Positions 18,073 to 25,092 of a DNA stretch of 64,000 nucleotides are shown here, in pieces (positions within the stretch are counted from its first letter, which is position 1; every line of letters begins with the position of its first letter). The position numbers were made by a program, and so were the translations under genes. Origin of the DNA: Aestuariibacter sp. GS-14 (lineage in GTDB: Bacteria; Pseudomonadota; Gammaproteobacteria; Enterobacterales; Alteromonadaceae); assembly GCF_006494365.1 (NCBI RefSeq), contig NZ_VHIP01000009.1, forward strand, positions 1 through 64,000, in the 5' to 3' direction. Below the pieces are notes generated by a model, which was given only the letters and a program-made list of their open reading frames with translations, did not search any database and was not told the DNA's origin.

Positions 18073-19898
18073 TAATAGACATCCTTCTGATATCGTTTTG
18101 CTTTACGCAGAGCCAATAAGTACGCTTTGGCATCTGACTCATCTTTGTTACCGTGGGTTTTAATGATGTCCAGCAGAGCGTTTTCAACATCTTTCGCCAT
18201 GCGGTTTGCATCGCCACACACATAAACGTGCGCGCCCTCTTCAAGCCAGGCAAACACGTCTTTACCTTCTTCCAGCAAACGTTGCTGAACATAAATTTTC
18301 TCGGCCTGATCGCGTGAGAAAGCCAGACTGATGCGGCTCAACAATCCGCTCTTCACATATGCCTGCCACTCCACCTGATACAGGAAGTCCTGGGTGAAGT
18401 TCGGATTGCCGAAGAACAACCAGTTTTTACCTTCTGCACCTTGAGCATCGCGCTCCTGCATAAATGAACGGAAAGGCGCAATACCGGTACCCGGACCAAT
18501 CATGATCACTGGTGTATCCGGGTTAGCTGGCAAGCGGAAGTTATCGTTTGGTTCAACGAATACTTCTACTTCACCGCCTTCTTCCAGACGCTCACACAAA
18601 TAACCAGACGCGCCACCCTGATGACGTTTACCAAACGCGTCGTAATCAACGTGTGCAATGGTCAGGTGTACTTCGTCTTCTACTTCAGACTGACTCGACG
18701 CAATCGAATACAGGCGCGGTGTAATTGGGCGACATGCATTCACAAAAGCTTGCGCAGCAACCGCTGCCGGATAATCGCGAACGATATCGGCAATTTGTCT
18801 GTCGGCCAGGTATTCACGCAACGCCGCTTTATCTTCCAACAATGCTGCCAGGGCTTCAGAGCCTGTGGCTTCCTGATAGGCTTTAATAAATCCGGGATAG
18901 CTTAGCGTTAGTTCAAGTTTACTCATTAACGCATCTGCCAGCGTCAGCGACTGACCGTCTACTTCTACGCTGTCATCGGCATTGGCTTCAATTAAGCCGA
19001 TCAGTTCTTCAACTAACGCACTGTCGTTCTTAAACCATACACCCAGTGCATCACCGGCCTGATACTGAATACCTGAATCTTCCAGGCTAATTTCAATATG
19101 ACGGATATCTTTTACCGAATCACGACCAGTAATCTTCTGCGACGTGAGCAATGTTGCAGTATAAGGGGCTTTCTTCGTGTAAGTTTGCGCTGCAACCGCT
19201 TGCACTGCACTGCCCTGCTGCACAGCAACGGCCGTATTGCTACCCGCAAAATCACCCTTCAGCGATTCAATCAGTTTCTCACACCAGGCTTGCGCTTCAT
19301 TTTCGTAATCAACATCGCAATCCACGCGTGGCACAACGGCTTTGCCACCCAGGCTAGCCAGGCGCTCATCGAAATCTTTACCGGTCTGACAGAAGAACTC
19401 ATAACTGGAGTCGCCTAAAGACAGCACTGCGTATTTGAGGCCAGGATTCTTAGGCGCTTTTTTGCTGCCGACGAATTCATGTAATTCAATGGCATCATCA
19501 GGCGGCTCACCCTCACCATGAGTACTGGCCACAATCGCCAAATGGGTTTCTGCTTTGATTTGGCGCGGTTTGTAATCGGCCATACTTAACAGCTTGCTGG
19601 TAATGCCAGCCGCTTCCACTTTGGCCTGCAATGTTTGCGCAACACCTTTGGCATTGCCCGTTTGCGAACCGTACAGAATGGTTAATACTGGCGCATCACC
19701 AGCAGCCTGAGCACCTGCGATGGCAGTTGCAGCCTGAGGCAATGCCTGACCAGACGCGGCCAAACCGGCCAGATAACCACTTACCCAGCTCAACTGCTGT
19801 GCGTTTAACCCGGCAATAGCCTGCGTAATGGCGTTCCATTGCGGCTCACTGATAATCGGCCCGGGTGCGCCGTTAATTTGATTAGAATTTGCTGACAT
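18072..19898 (-). CDS. cysJ: Sulfite reductase flavoprotein alpha subunit CysJ
   Basis: CysJ carries electrons from NADPH through FAD and FMN to CysI. The 608 residues comprise an N-terminal linker, a flavodoxin domain (about 70-215) with [12 protein letters not shown] and [12 protein letters not shown], and an FAD domain with RLYSIASS. The NADPH domain contains [18 protein letters not shown] and [15 protein letters not shown], and the C-terminal YQKDVY is typical. It is the first gene of cysJIH. The start codon directly abuts a 14-bp perfect inverted repeat that contains its ribosome-binding site. Confidence 0.97.
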   Translation of the reverse strand: MSANSNQINGAPGPIISEPQWNAITQAIAGLNAQQLSWVSGYLAGLAASGQALPQAATAIAGAQAAGDAPVLTILYGSQTGNAKGVAQTLQAKVEAAGITSKLLSMADYKPRQIKAETHLAIVASTHGEGEPPDDAIELHEFVGSKKAPKNPGLKYAVLSLGDSSYEFFCQTGKDFDERLASLGGKAVVPRVDCDVDYENEAQAWCEKLIESLKGDFAGSNTAVAVQQGSAVQAVAAQTYTKKAPYTATLLTSQKITGRDSVKDIRHIEISLEDSGIQYQAGDALGVWFKNDSALVEELIGLIEANADDSVEVDGQSLTLADALMSKLELTLSYPGFIKAYQEATGSEALAALLEDKAALREYLADRQIADIVRDYPAAVAAQAFVNACRPITPRLYSIASSQSEVEDEVHLTIAHVDYDAFGKRHQGGASGYLCERLEEGGEVEVFVEPNDNFRLPANPDTPVIMIGPGTGIAPFRSFMQERDAQGAEGKNWLFFGNPNFTQDFLYQVEWQAYVKSGLLSRISLAFSRDQAEKIYVQQRLLEEGKDVFAWLEEGAHVYVCGDANRMAKDVENALLDIIKTHGNKDESDAKAYLLALRKAKRYQKDVY

Positions 19899-19939
19899 AA
19901 CTCATTAGCCTTATTTGCATGCTACAAGGCTAATGAGTT
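19899..19939 (-). promoter_or_regulatory. 14-bp perfect inverted repeat abutting the cysJ start codon
   Basis: AACTCATTAGCCTT (19899-19912) and AAGGCTAATGAGTT (19926-19939) are separated by 13 nt. In the cysJ mRNA the AAGG that should act as ribosome-binding site lies in the 3' arm, so folding would hide it and place the AUG right after the stem. No T tract follows in the direction of cysJ, so it is not an obvious terminator of the upstream gene. It could be a translational switch or an operator for a dimeric regulator. Confidence 0.6.
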
Positions 19940-19988
19940 TTTCTGATAACTGGAAAGAATAAAATTAGCTTTTTTATTACTGAATGGA

Positions 19989-20747
19989 CTAGAAGTGAAT
20001 TTCCAGGCCGGCAAATACACCATCGTAACCTAAATCGGCGTACACATTGTCGAGGTCTTCAATGTCAACGGTAATATCGCGATAGCCAACCTGCAATGTC
20101 ATATCAATTGCCAGGTTTTCAACAAATGAGTAAGTTACCGCAACCTGAAAGTCGCTCACCTTGTGATCGTCAAACGCTAAATAACTACCCTCAGCATAAG
20201 CAGACAAGCCGGTGAACGGCAAACCAACCTGCACGCGACTGTAAGCCATTGGGATGATCCCTTTAAACGATACTTCACCATTTTCGCCACTATCCGCGTC
20301 TTCTACAAATAAGGTACCGTCGATGTATTTACCATTCAGACCGATGTCGAAGCTCACCAAATCGTTGTCAAAAATTTCATAATACAAAATGATATCAGTG
20401 GTATCGATGTTGGTTTCTGTCAGCAGGTTAGTATTCGCATCATAGGTGTTGCCATCAAATTCAAACGACGCCTGAAGATCAGTAGCACCTTTGCTGTCTA
20501 AGCTGGTGTAGTTCAGTTTGATATTAGGTACCAGCGGAACAAAATGTTCCAGCGCAATGTAAAACGAGGTATTCGTTTCGTCGTCAAAATTAAAAGTTGC
20601 GTTCCCTGTCGAGCTTTCAGAAAACCCACCGGAAGTAGAAGTATTCCAGCCCTGAGCACCGGCATAAATGCCCAGCAATGTATCTGCTTTGGCAAACGGC
20701 GCTAACAACAGGCTTCCCATCGCAGCGGCTAATACACGTTTTTTCAT
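19989..20747 (-). CDS. TIGR04219 family outer membrane beta-barrel protein
   Basis: The protein has 252 residues. A signal peptide (cleaved after about residue 21, AKA-DTLLG) is followed by alternating hydrophobic/polar beta strands and ends in a terminal phenylalanine (GLEIHF), the C-terminal signature of outer-membrane barrels. The opening DTLLGIYAGAQGWN and the LEHFVPLVPNIKLNY stretch are typical of TIGR04219. The function is unknown. The ribosome-binding site (AAGGA) lies within the end of the upstream DUF2333 gene only 3 nt away, so the two are co-transcribed. Confidence 0.85.
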   Translation of the reverse strand: MKKRVLAAAMGSLLLAPFAKADTLLGIYAGAQGWNTSTSGGFSESSTGNATFNFDDETNTSFYIALEHFVPLVPNIKLNYTSLDSKGATDLQASFEFDGNTYDANTNLLTETNIDTTDIILYYEIFDNDLVSFDIGLNGKYIDGTLFVEDADSGENGEVSFKGIIPMAYSRVQVGLPFTGLSAYAEGSYLAFDDHKVSDFQVAVTYSFVENLAIDMTLQVGYRDITVDIEDLDNVYADLGYDGVFAGLEIHF

Positions 20748-20750
20748 CGT

Positions 20751-21755
20751 TTATCCTTGATTGAGTAATTCAGACAGCTCAATTATGGCCGCATTTGCAC
20801 GAGAAATATAGTTTGCCATTACTAACGAGTGATTGGCTAACATACCAAATCCGCTGCCATTTAAAATCATCGGGCTCCAAATAGTTTGCTGAGTCGCTTC
20901 TAACTCTCTGATTATCTGACGCAAACTAACCAAGGCGTTCTTCTTCTCCAGCACGTCAGCAAAATCTACTTCAACGGCTTTTAACAAATGCAAAAGTGCC
21001 CAAGTTGCGCCGCGCGCTTCATAAAATTCGTTGTCAAGTTGCCACCAGCTGGTTTTGGTTAGCATGGCACTGGGGCGAGGTGTGGAGTTAGATGCTGCAG
21101 AGTCACCGGCCAAATCAGTATTGACACGCTCGCTGCCAACACTGGCACTTAAACGTTGTGACATACTTCCTAAGCGCTTTTCTACCTGCTTTAACCACTC
21201 ACGCAGATTATCAGCACGGGTATAGAACTGCCCATCTCCCTGATCCGGATCGGCAAGGTCATCACGGTAATCGGCAAGAAACTCAATCGCTTCCTTATAT
21301 TGTGATTCAGCAGAAGGAAACAGCCAACTGCGATTGTCGATATTGAATTTTGGTTGCGCCTTAATTAACTGTGGATTTTCCAGTGATTGGGATTGCGACC
21401 GACTGAAATCCTTACGCATAGACAACGCCATATCACGCACCATTTCAAGTGCGCCGAATTCCCAGCTTGCGATGTTGTCGAGGAAAACCGAAGGGGGAGT
21501 TACATCATTAGATAAATAGCCGCCCGGTTTGTCCATCAGCGTGCCAGCTACCGTAATCATAGTGGCAGTAACGGTATACCCTGGTACATCTGCTGGCACA
21601 CCGCTGGTGTTGGTAGCATCGAATTGCGCTTTAGCATTGGCTCTCACATTAAAGGTCGACGGCTCAAAACTCCAGTACATACCTATCAGCCAGAAAACAA
21701 CAATGAGGATGATTGCGCTAAAGCCAACGGACTTTGCATTGAGATACTGTTTCAT
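20751..21755 (-). CDS. DUF2333 family membrane protein
   Basis: The protein has 334 residues from the ATG at 21755, which follows AAGGA at good spacing; a longer frame starts ten codons earlier without support. One N-terminal transmembrane helix (about 10-29) is followed by a periplasmic, mostly helical domain with the family stretch VAGTLMDKPGGYLSNDVTPP and FLDNIASWEFGALEMVRD. DUF2333 proteins are widespread in gammaproteobacteria and have no known function. It is the first gene of a pair with the TIGR04219 barrel, which suggests a shared role in the cell envelope. Confidence 0.88.
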   Translation of the reverse strand: MKQYLNAKSVGFSAIILIVVFWLIGMYWSFEPSTFNVRANAKAQFDATNTSGVPADVPGYTVTATMITVAGTLMDKPGGYLSNDVTPPSVFLDNIASWEFGALEMVRDMALSMRKDFSRSQSQSLENPQLIKAQPKFNIDNRSWLFPSAESQYKEAIEFLADYRDDLADPDQGDGQFYTRADNLREWLKQVEKRLGSMSQRLSASVGSERVNTDLAGDSAASNSTPRPSAMLTKTSWWQLDNEFYEARGATWALLHLLKAVEVDFADVLEKKNALVSLRQIIRELEATQQTIWSPMILNGSGFGMLANHSLVMANYISRANAAIIELSELLNQG

Positions 21756-21783
21756 AAAAATCCTTATTTGCTGCCGGAAAATC

Positions 21784-21807
21784 AAAGAGGCAGTATCTGC
21801 CTCTTTT
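21784..21807 (-). terminator. Hairpin ending the pspA-pspC transcript
   Basis: AAAGAGGCAG (21784-21793) and CTGCCTCTTT (21797-21806) form a perfect 10-bp stem with a 3-nt loop, followed on the minus strand by GATTTTCC. It separates the psp genes from the DUF2333 gene. Confidence 0.7.
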
Positions 21808-21901
21808 AAAAAACTGGGCGCCTATGCTATTGCTTCACGCCTTTAATGTAAAATGCTTCGCGATAATAACCAGGTTATGGCATTTCGCGTTATTTCAGCT
21901 T

Positions 21902-22231
21902 TTAATGTGCTACCGGGTTTTTATTTCGCCCCAGCAACATGACTACACCAATTATAAGCAATACTGGCCAAAATACACCTACGCCAGCAAACACCAGTGC
22001 ACCCAATGTTGCCACAACGGCTATACCAATAGCGGCAGCAATACTCATTGCAACAATAAAGCCCACCACAATCAACAAAACACATACACCAGCCATAATA
22101 ATCCACTCCAATGAACCACTTATTAAGTCGTCGCCCATCACTAAGTGCAAATCGAAACATTCAGCAGCTATACCGCCTAACAGTTTACTCAACAACACTG
22201 CGATGAGTACCGCGATGATCAGGTTTTTCAT
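21902..22231 (-). CDS. Small integral membrane protein of the psp operon
   Basis: The protein has 109 residues from the ATG at 22231, which overlaps the pspC stop codon by one base (TAATG). Three or four hydrophobic helices (about 2-20, 45-68, 68-90 and 88-103) and a short charged tail suggest an inner-membrane protein. A longer in-frame reading upstream overlaps pspC completely and is not credible. It is not PspB or PspD by sequence. Its coupling to pspC makes a role in envelope stress likely, but the family is not one I recognise. Confidence 0.75.
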   Translation of the reverse strand: MKNLIIAVLIAVLLSKLLGGIAAECFDLHLVMGDDLISGSLEWIIMAGVCVLLIVVGFIVAMSIAAAIGIAVVATLGALVFAGVGVFWPVLLIIGVVMLLGRNKNPVAH

Positions 22232-22434
22232 TACGACCTCCGTGGCAACAATACAACGGCTGCGATGTAAGCCGGTAACGTAATCATTGGCACGAAAATC
22301 AGTCCCAGTGCAGCGCCTGCGCGAACCCAAACCGGGTCTACGCTGAAATAACGCGCTACGCCTGCACACACACCTGAAATCACGGCGCGGTTAAGGTCCC
22401 GGGTAACTCTGTCGTTGTCATAAATCGTTTTCAT
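22231..22434 (-). CDS. pspC: PspC-domain membrane protein
   Basis: The 67 residues contain the PspC signature: LNRAVISGVCAGVARYFSVDPVWVRAGAALG followed by one hydrophobic helix. PspC is the inner-membrane sensor/partner that draws PspA to the membrane under proton-motive-force stress. This version is short, essentially only the PspC domain without the C-terminal periplasmic part of E. coli PspC. There is no pspB between pspA and pspC. A hairpin in the 65-nt gap to pspA may set the relative amounts of the two proteins. Confidence 0.9.
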   Translation of the reverse strand: MKTIYDNDRVTRDLNRAVISGVCAGVARYFSVDPVWVRAGAALGLIFVPMITLPAYIAAVVLLPRRS

Positions 22435-22466
22435 GGCTTACATCCTCAGTAATTTGTCAGGGTGTT

Positions 22467-22487
22467 GGCCCGGCAAGCCGCCGGACC
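22467..22487 (-). other. Intercistronic GC-rich hairpin between pspA and pspC
   Basis: On the minus strand GGTCCGGC pairs with GCCGGGCC (one G-U) across a 5-nt loop. There is no U tract, so it is more likely an mRNA stabiliser or partial attenuator than a terminator, letting pspA exceed pspC. Confidence 0.55.
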
Positions 22488-22499
22488 GGATATCGGGCG

Positions 22500-23168
22500 T
22501 TAAGCTACTTTCTTGGCTTTCAGCTCAGCTAGTGCTTTTTCGATATCTTCATCTCTTTTCAGTGCATCAATTTCAGCTTGCAGAGAACGCTTCGGCTCAG
22601 ATGCAGTTAAATCATAGGCATCCACTTTCGCTTCCAGCTCGTCTACGCGCTGTTCATAGTGTTCAAAACGGGCCATAACACCTTCCATTTTGTCGCTGTG
22701 TGTTGCCTGTTTTGCCTGCATACGCACAACGGCAGATTCACGGCGCATCAACAACGATTTCTGTTTAGCTTTGGCTTCGTTGAGTTTTTCATTCAAACGA
22801 GCCGTGTCGTCCTGTACTGACACCAGGATCTCGTCGAGGTGAGTCAGTTGTGCTTCCAGTGCGGCTTTTTTCGCTTCAATGCTCTGTTTCTCAACCAAGG
22901 CTGCGCGAGCTAAATCATCCTTGCCTTTGCTTACTGCTAATTCAGCATTTTCCTGCCAGTGCTGAGCTTGTTTATCCAGCGCTTCCAACTGGCGATTCAG
23001 CGTCTTTTGCTCTGCCAGGTGCTTCGCAGCTAAACTACGGATTTCCACCAGCGTTTCTTGCATTTCCTGAATAATCAGGCGAATCATTTTTTCTGGATCT
23101 TCCGCTTTATCCAGCAGTGCATTAATGTTTGATTGGATGATGTCATTAATTCTTGTGAACATTCCCAT
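22500..23168 (-). CDS. pspA: Phage shock protein A
   Basis: PspA is a peripheral membrane protein of the ESCRT-III/Vipp1 superfamily. It protects the inner membrane and, in enterobacteria, inhibits the activator PspF. The 222 residues are almost entirely helical coiled coil and start with GMFTRINDIIQSNINALLDKAEDP, the amphipathic membrane-binding helix. EKMIRLIIQEMQETL and RRESAVVRMQAKQ are also conserved. A strong GGAGG ribosome-binding site precedes the ATG. A sigma-54 promoter and paired palindromic sites lie upstream (23224-23358), so control by PspF is expected, although pspF is not in the window. Confidence 0.96.
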   Translation of the reverse strand: MGMFTRINDIIQSNINALLDKAEDPEKMIRLIIQEMQETLVEIRSLAAKHLAEQKTLNRQLEALDKQAQHWQENAELAVSKGKDDLARAALVEKQSIEAKKAALEAQLTHLDEILVSVQDDTARLNEKLNEAKAKQKSLLMRRESAVVRMQAKQATHSDKMEGVMARFEHYEQRVDELEAKVDAYDLTASEPKRSLQAEIDALKRDEDIEKALAELKAKKVA

Positions 23169-23223
23169 GGTGTTGCCTCCAGTTTGCTTTCATTCAAAAT
23201 TTACTAACGCTTGCTATAGAGAT

Positions 23224-23239
23224 TACAATTCACGTGCCA
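23224..23239 (-). promoter_or_regulatory. Sigma-54 promoter of pspA
   Basis: On the minus strand TGGCACGTGAATTGTA matches the -24/-12 consensus (TGGCACG-N4-TTGCA) with one change in the -12 element. It lies 56 bp before the pspA start codon. Confidence 0.88.
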
Positions 23240-23322
23240 ACTTTTAAACAATTGATTTCAATAGCATTTTATTTATTGTTTTGATATTGGCATAGTTACT
23301 CAATCAGATTAACTACATTGTT

Positions 23323-23358
23323 TAGTCAAATTGACCACTGGGTTAGTCATATACGCCA
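23323..23358. promoter_or_regulatory. Paired enhancer sites upstream of pspA (PspF-type)
   Basis: TAGTCAAATTGACCA (23323-23337) and a weaker TAGTCATATACGCCA (23344-23358) have centres 21 bp apart, two helical turns. The nearer centre is about 92 bp upstream of the -24 GG. The same palindrome occurs in pairs before both small-protein cassettes to the right. PspF binding is inferred from context. Confidence 0.7.
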
Positions 23359-23490
23359 CCATGGTTTCGGAACATGCCAAATAAGGTCAAAAAGATATTG
23401 TGTGGAAATTGGCAACACAGTTCGTTACGAAGCAGCAGGGAGAGAAAGCAGGGTGAGTGATTTAGCTATTGTTTTACAGGCTGATAACGC

Positions 23491-23524
23491 AAAAAAAAAC
23501 AGGTAACGTTTGACGGTTACCTGT
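23491..23524 (-). terminator. Rho-independent terminator of small-protein cassette 1
   Basis: On the minus strand ACAGGTAAC and GTTACCTGT form a perfect 9-bp stem followed by nine T residues. The stop codon of the 54-residue membrane protein lies inside the 5' arm. Confidence 0.9.
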
Positions 23525-23681
23525 ACCTTCGGGAGTTTCCCGGACAGCCTGCATGATACGTAAAATGCGGCCTGATCTTTTGTTTTACTGTGCTAACCAG
23601 CGATAGTGCAAAAGCGAACACACTAAAACTGATGACCGGTAAAAACAGCACATAGCTGATGAGTAATGACTGTGCGAACAT
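23517..23681 (-). CDS. Small single-helix membrane protein, cassette 1
   Basis: A 54-residue reading frame begins with MFAQSLLISYVLFLPVISF. Residues about 5-31 form one transmembrane helix, followed by a basic tail (TVKQKIRPHF and further Arg). An AGGGGAA ribosome-binding site precedes the ATG, 17 nt after the secreted-protein gene. It is real in my view because the second cassette encodes a clear homologue (24444-24602) with shared LLISYVLFLP, FAF, LSLV and TVKQKI and diverged third positions. The family is not one I recognise. Placement behind a sigma-54 promoter next to pspA suggests an envelope-stress role. Confidence 0.72.
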   Translation of the reverse strand: MFAQSLLISYVLFLPVISFSVFAFALSLVSTVKQKIRPHFTYHAGCPGNSRRYR

Positions 23682-23698
23682 CAGTAATTCCCCTGCAT

Positions 23699-23977
23699 TT
23701 ACTCGCCAGCAGAGTCGGTATCTTCCGTTACTTCTACTTTTGCCAGATCCGTTACTGACACAGAGCCAACTGGCGCATCAGACAATGACAGATTGTAAGT
23801 AACGTTAGCGATATTTTGTTCCACACTGTTTGCGATTTCTGCCTGCGCGGTGCTTACTGCACTGGAAATCAGGCTCCCCATTAAACGCTGAAGTGCTGAT
23901 TCATCTGCATTTGCCTGGGCACTCATCGACAAACCTAACGCGATAACTGAAGTAACAACGATTGATTTAAGTTTCAT
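23699..23977 (-). CDS. Small secreted protein, cassette 1
   Basis: The protein has 92 residues with a signal peptide cleaved after about residue 24 (AQANA-DE). The mature part has an amphipathic helix (about 26-58, LQRLMGSLISSAVSTAQAEI) and a short beta-like segment with SLSDAPVGSVSVTDLAKVEV, then an acidic tail. There are no cysteines. It is 58/92 identical without gaps to the protein at 24617-24895. A sigma-54 promoter with paired palindromes lies upstream and a small membrane-protein gene downstream. The function is unknown; the amphipathic helix might bind membranes from the periplasmic side, which is inference. Confidence 0.82.
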   Translation of the reverse strand: MKLKSIVVTSVIALGLSMSAQANADESALQRLMGSLISSAVSTAQAEIANSVEQNIANVTYNLSLSDAPVGSVSVTDLAKVEVTEDTDSAGE

Positions 23978-24033
23978 AATAATTTCCTTTTCCGTTTAAA
24001 AGTGAGTAGTTCATTTGCTTACACTTTACTTAT

Positions 24034-24049
24034 AGCGAAAGCTGTGCCA
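24034..24049 (-). promoter_or_regulatory. Sigma-54 promoter of cassette 1
   Basis: On the minus strand TGGCACAGCTTTCGCT has GG and GC at exactly the -24/-12 spacing. It lies 57 bp before the start codon of the secreted protein. Confidence 0.82.
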
Positions 24050-24144
24050 GCTTTTTAAATTAAAATAAATCATTGTTTTAAAACACTTATTCTATAAGTC
24101 ACGGGTATGAAACTCATTTCTCCTTCTATATGATTTTCAACTAT

Positions 24145-24180
24145 TGGTTAAATACACCACATCATTGGTCAATTTAACCA
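24145..24180. promoter_or_regulatory. Paired enhancer sites of cassette 1
   Basis: TGGTTAAATACACCA (24145-24159) and TGGTCAATTTAACCA (24166-24180) have centres 21 bp apart. A further half-site TTTAGTCA follows near 24187. The near centre is 104 bp upstream of the -24 GG, the same distance as in cassette 2. Confidence 0.72.
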
Positions 24181-24417
24181 CAAAAGTTTAGTCAGGATCA
24201 CGGCATAGTAATGCGATGACAATTAGGGCCACGTAATGAGCATACTGTTAAGCGGCTTCATCAGCAGGTAAACAAGTGTCGTGATCTGGAAAAAACGATT
24301 TAGGAAGAGATAAAACGATAAAAGGGAGTTGGCAGTTTGGAGTATGGAGTATGGAATTGCGAATTGGCCAGAAAGCCACATTTCAGCAATACCTTGTAAA
24401 ATTACACCCGCAGCACA
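24181..24417. other. Non-coding gap between the two cassettes
   Basis: This stretch holds a third TTTAGTCA half-site near its left end and a short direct repeat, GGAGTATGGAGTATGGA (near 24338-24354). I see no credible gene in it. Confidence 0.5.
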
Positions 24418-24452
24418 AACAAAAACAGGTAACGTTATTACGGTTACCTGTT
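24418..24452 (-). terminator. Rho-independent terminator of small-protein cassette 2
   Basis: The stem ACAGGTAAC / GTTACCTGT is the same as in cassette 1, with a different loop, and is followed by TTTTTGTTTG on the minus strand. The stop codon of the small membrane protein again lies in the 5' arm. Confidence 0.88.
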
Positions 24453-24602
24453 CCTTCGAAACTGCTTTGATTTGCCTGCAAAATATGGCTTTATTTTTTG
24501 CTTAACAGTTTTCACCAGAGACAGTAAAAACGCAAAAAAACTAAATATCAACACTGGCAAAAACAGTACATAGCTAATCAGTAATGGTTGCGAATACATC
24601 AT
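24444..24602 (-). CDS. Small single-helix membrane protein, cassette 2
   Basis: A 52-residue frame starts MMYSQPLLISYVLFLPVLIF (the second Met, at 24599, is an alternative start). One transmembrane helix (about 6-30) precedes a strongly basic tail with TVKQKIKPYF. A GGAG sequence lies about 9 nt before the first ATG, and the gene starts 14 nt after the secreted-protein gene. It is a clear paralogue of the 54-residue protein at 23517-23681. Synonymous and conservative differences between the copies argue for protein-level selection. Function unknown. Confidence 0.72.
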   Translation of the reverse strand: MMYSQPLLISYVLFLPVLIFSFFAFLLSLVKTVKQKIKPYFAGKSKQFRRNR

Positions 24603-24616
24603 GCGCGCTCGCTCCA

Positions 24617-24895
24617 CTACTCAGCAATCGAGTTGTCTTCCTTGCTTTGTGATAATGATGCAATTTCTGTTACTGATACTTTACCTACTGGCAAATCAGT
24701 TAACGACAAATGGTAAGTGGTATTAGCAATGTTTTGCTGCACTTCCGTTGCAATCTCAGCCTGTGTTACCGACACAGCGTTTGCAATTAAGCTACCCATT
24801 AAACGCTGTACTGCAGACTCTTCCGCATTCGCCTGGGCGCTTACAGCAAGACCTAACGCAACTGCTGTAGTCATAACAATTGATTTTACTTTCAT
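24617..24895 (-). CDS. Small secreted protein, cassette 2
   Basis: The 92-residue paralogue of the protein at 23699-23977 has a signal peptide cleaved after AQANA (residue 24), a conserved helix with ESAVQRLMGSLIANAVS, and a segment SLTDLPVGKVSVTEIASL. The acidic tail diverges. A sigma-54 promoter of the same design lies upstream. Keeping two copies with separate promoters and terminators suggests dosage or functional divergence rather than recent duplication. Function unknown. Confidence 0.82.
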   Translation of the reverse strand: MKVKSIVMTTAVALGLAVSAQANAEESAVQRLMGSLIANAVSVTQAEIATEVQQNIANTTYHLSLTDLPVGKVSVTEIASLSQSKEDNSIAE

Positions 24896-24945
24896 GGTGG
24901 TTTCCTCTTCGTTTAGTTGAACAATGTCTATGTTGCCAACATATT

Positions 24946-24961
24946 TGCGAAACCTGTGCCA
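24946..24961 (-). promoter_or_regulatory. Sigma-54 promoter of cassette 2
   Basis: On the minus strand TGGCACAGGTTTCGCA carries GG and GC at exact -24/-12 spacing, 51 bp before the start codon. Confidence 0.84.
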
Positions 24962-25056
24962 GATCGTCTTTTATTTTTAACCGATTGTTTTAACAACTGA
25001 ATTTAAATTTGAAACTAAACACTCCAAACTGAACAAAAAACACGCAAATCACTTTT

Positions 25057-25092
25057 TAGTAAAAATGACCAACTGCATGGTTAAATTAACCA
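25057..25092. promoter_or_regulatory. Paired enhancer sites of cassette 2
   Basis: TAGTAAAAATGACCA (25057-25071) and TGGTTAAATTAACCA (25078-25092) have centres 21 bp apart. The near centre is 104 bp from the -24 GG. The far site, an almost perfect palindrome, overlaps the stop codon of dusA. Confidence 0.74.

Noticed and set aside
21902-22369. Longer 155-residue reading of the membrane protein
   Set aside because: The first 46 residues overlap pspC in another frame, are Arg/Cys-rich and unlike a protein; the TAATG start at 22231 explains the gene.
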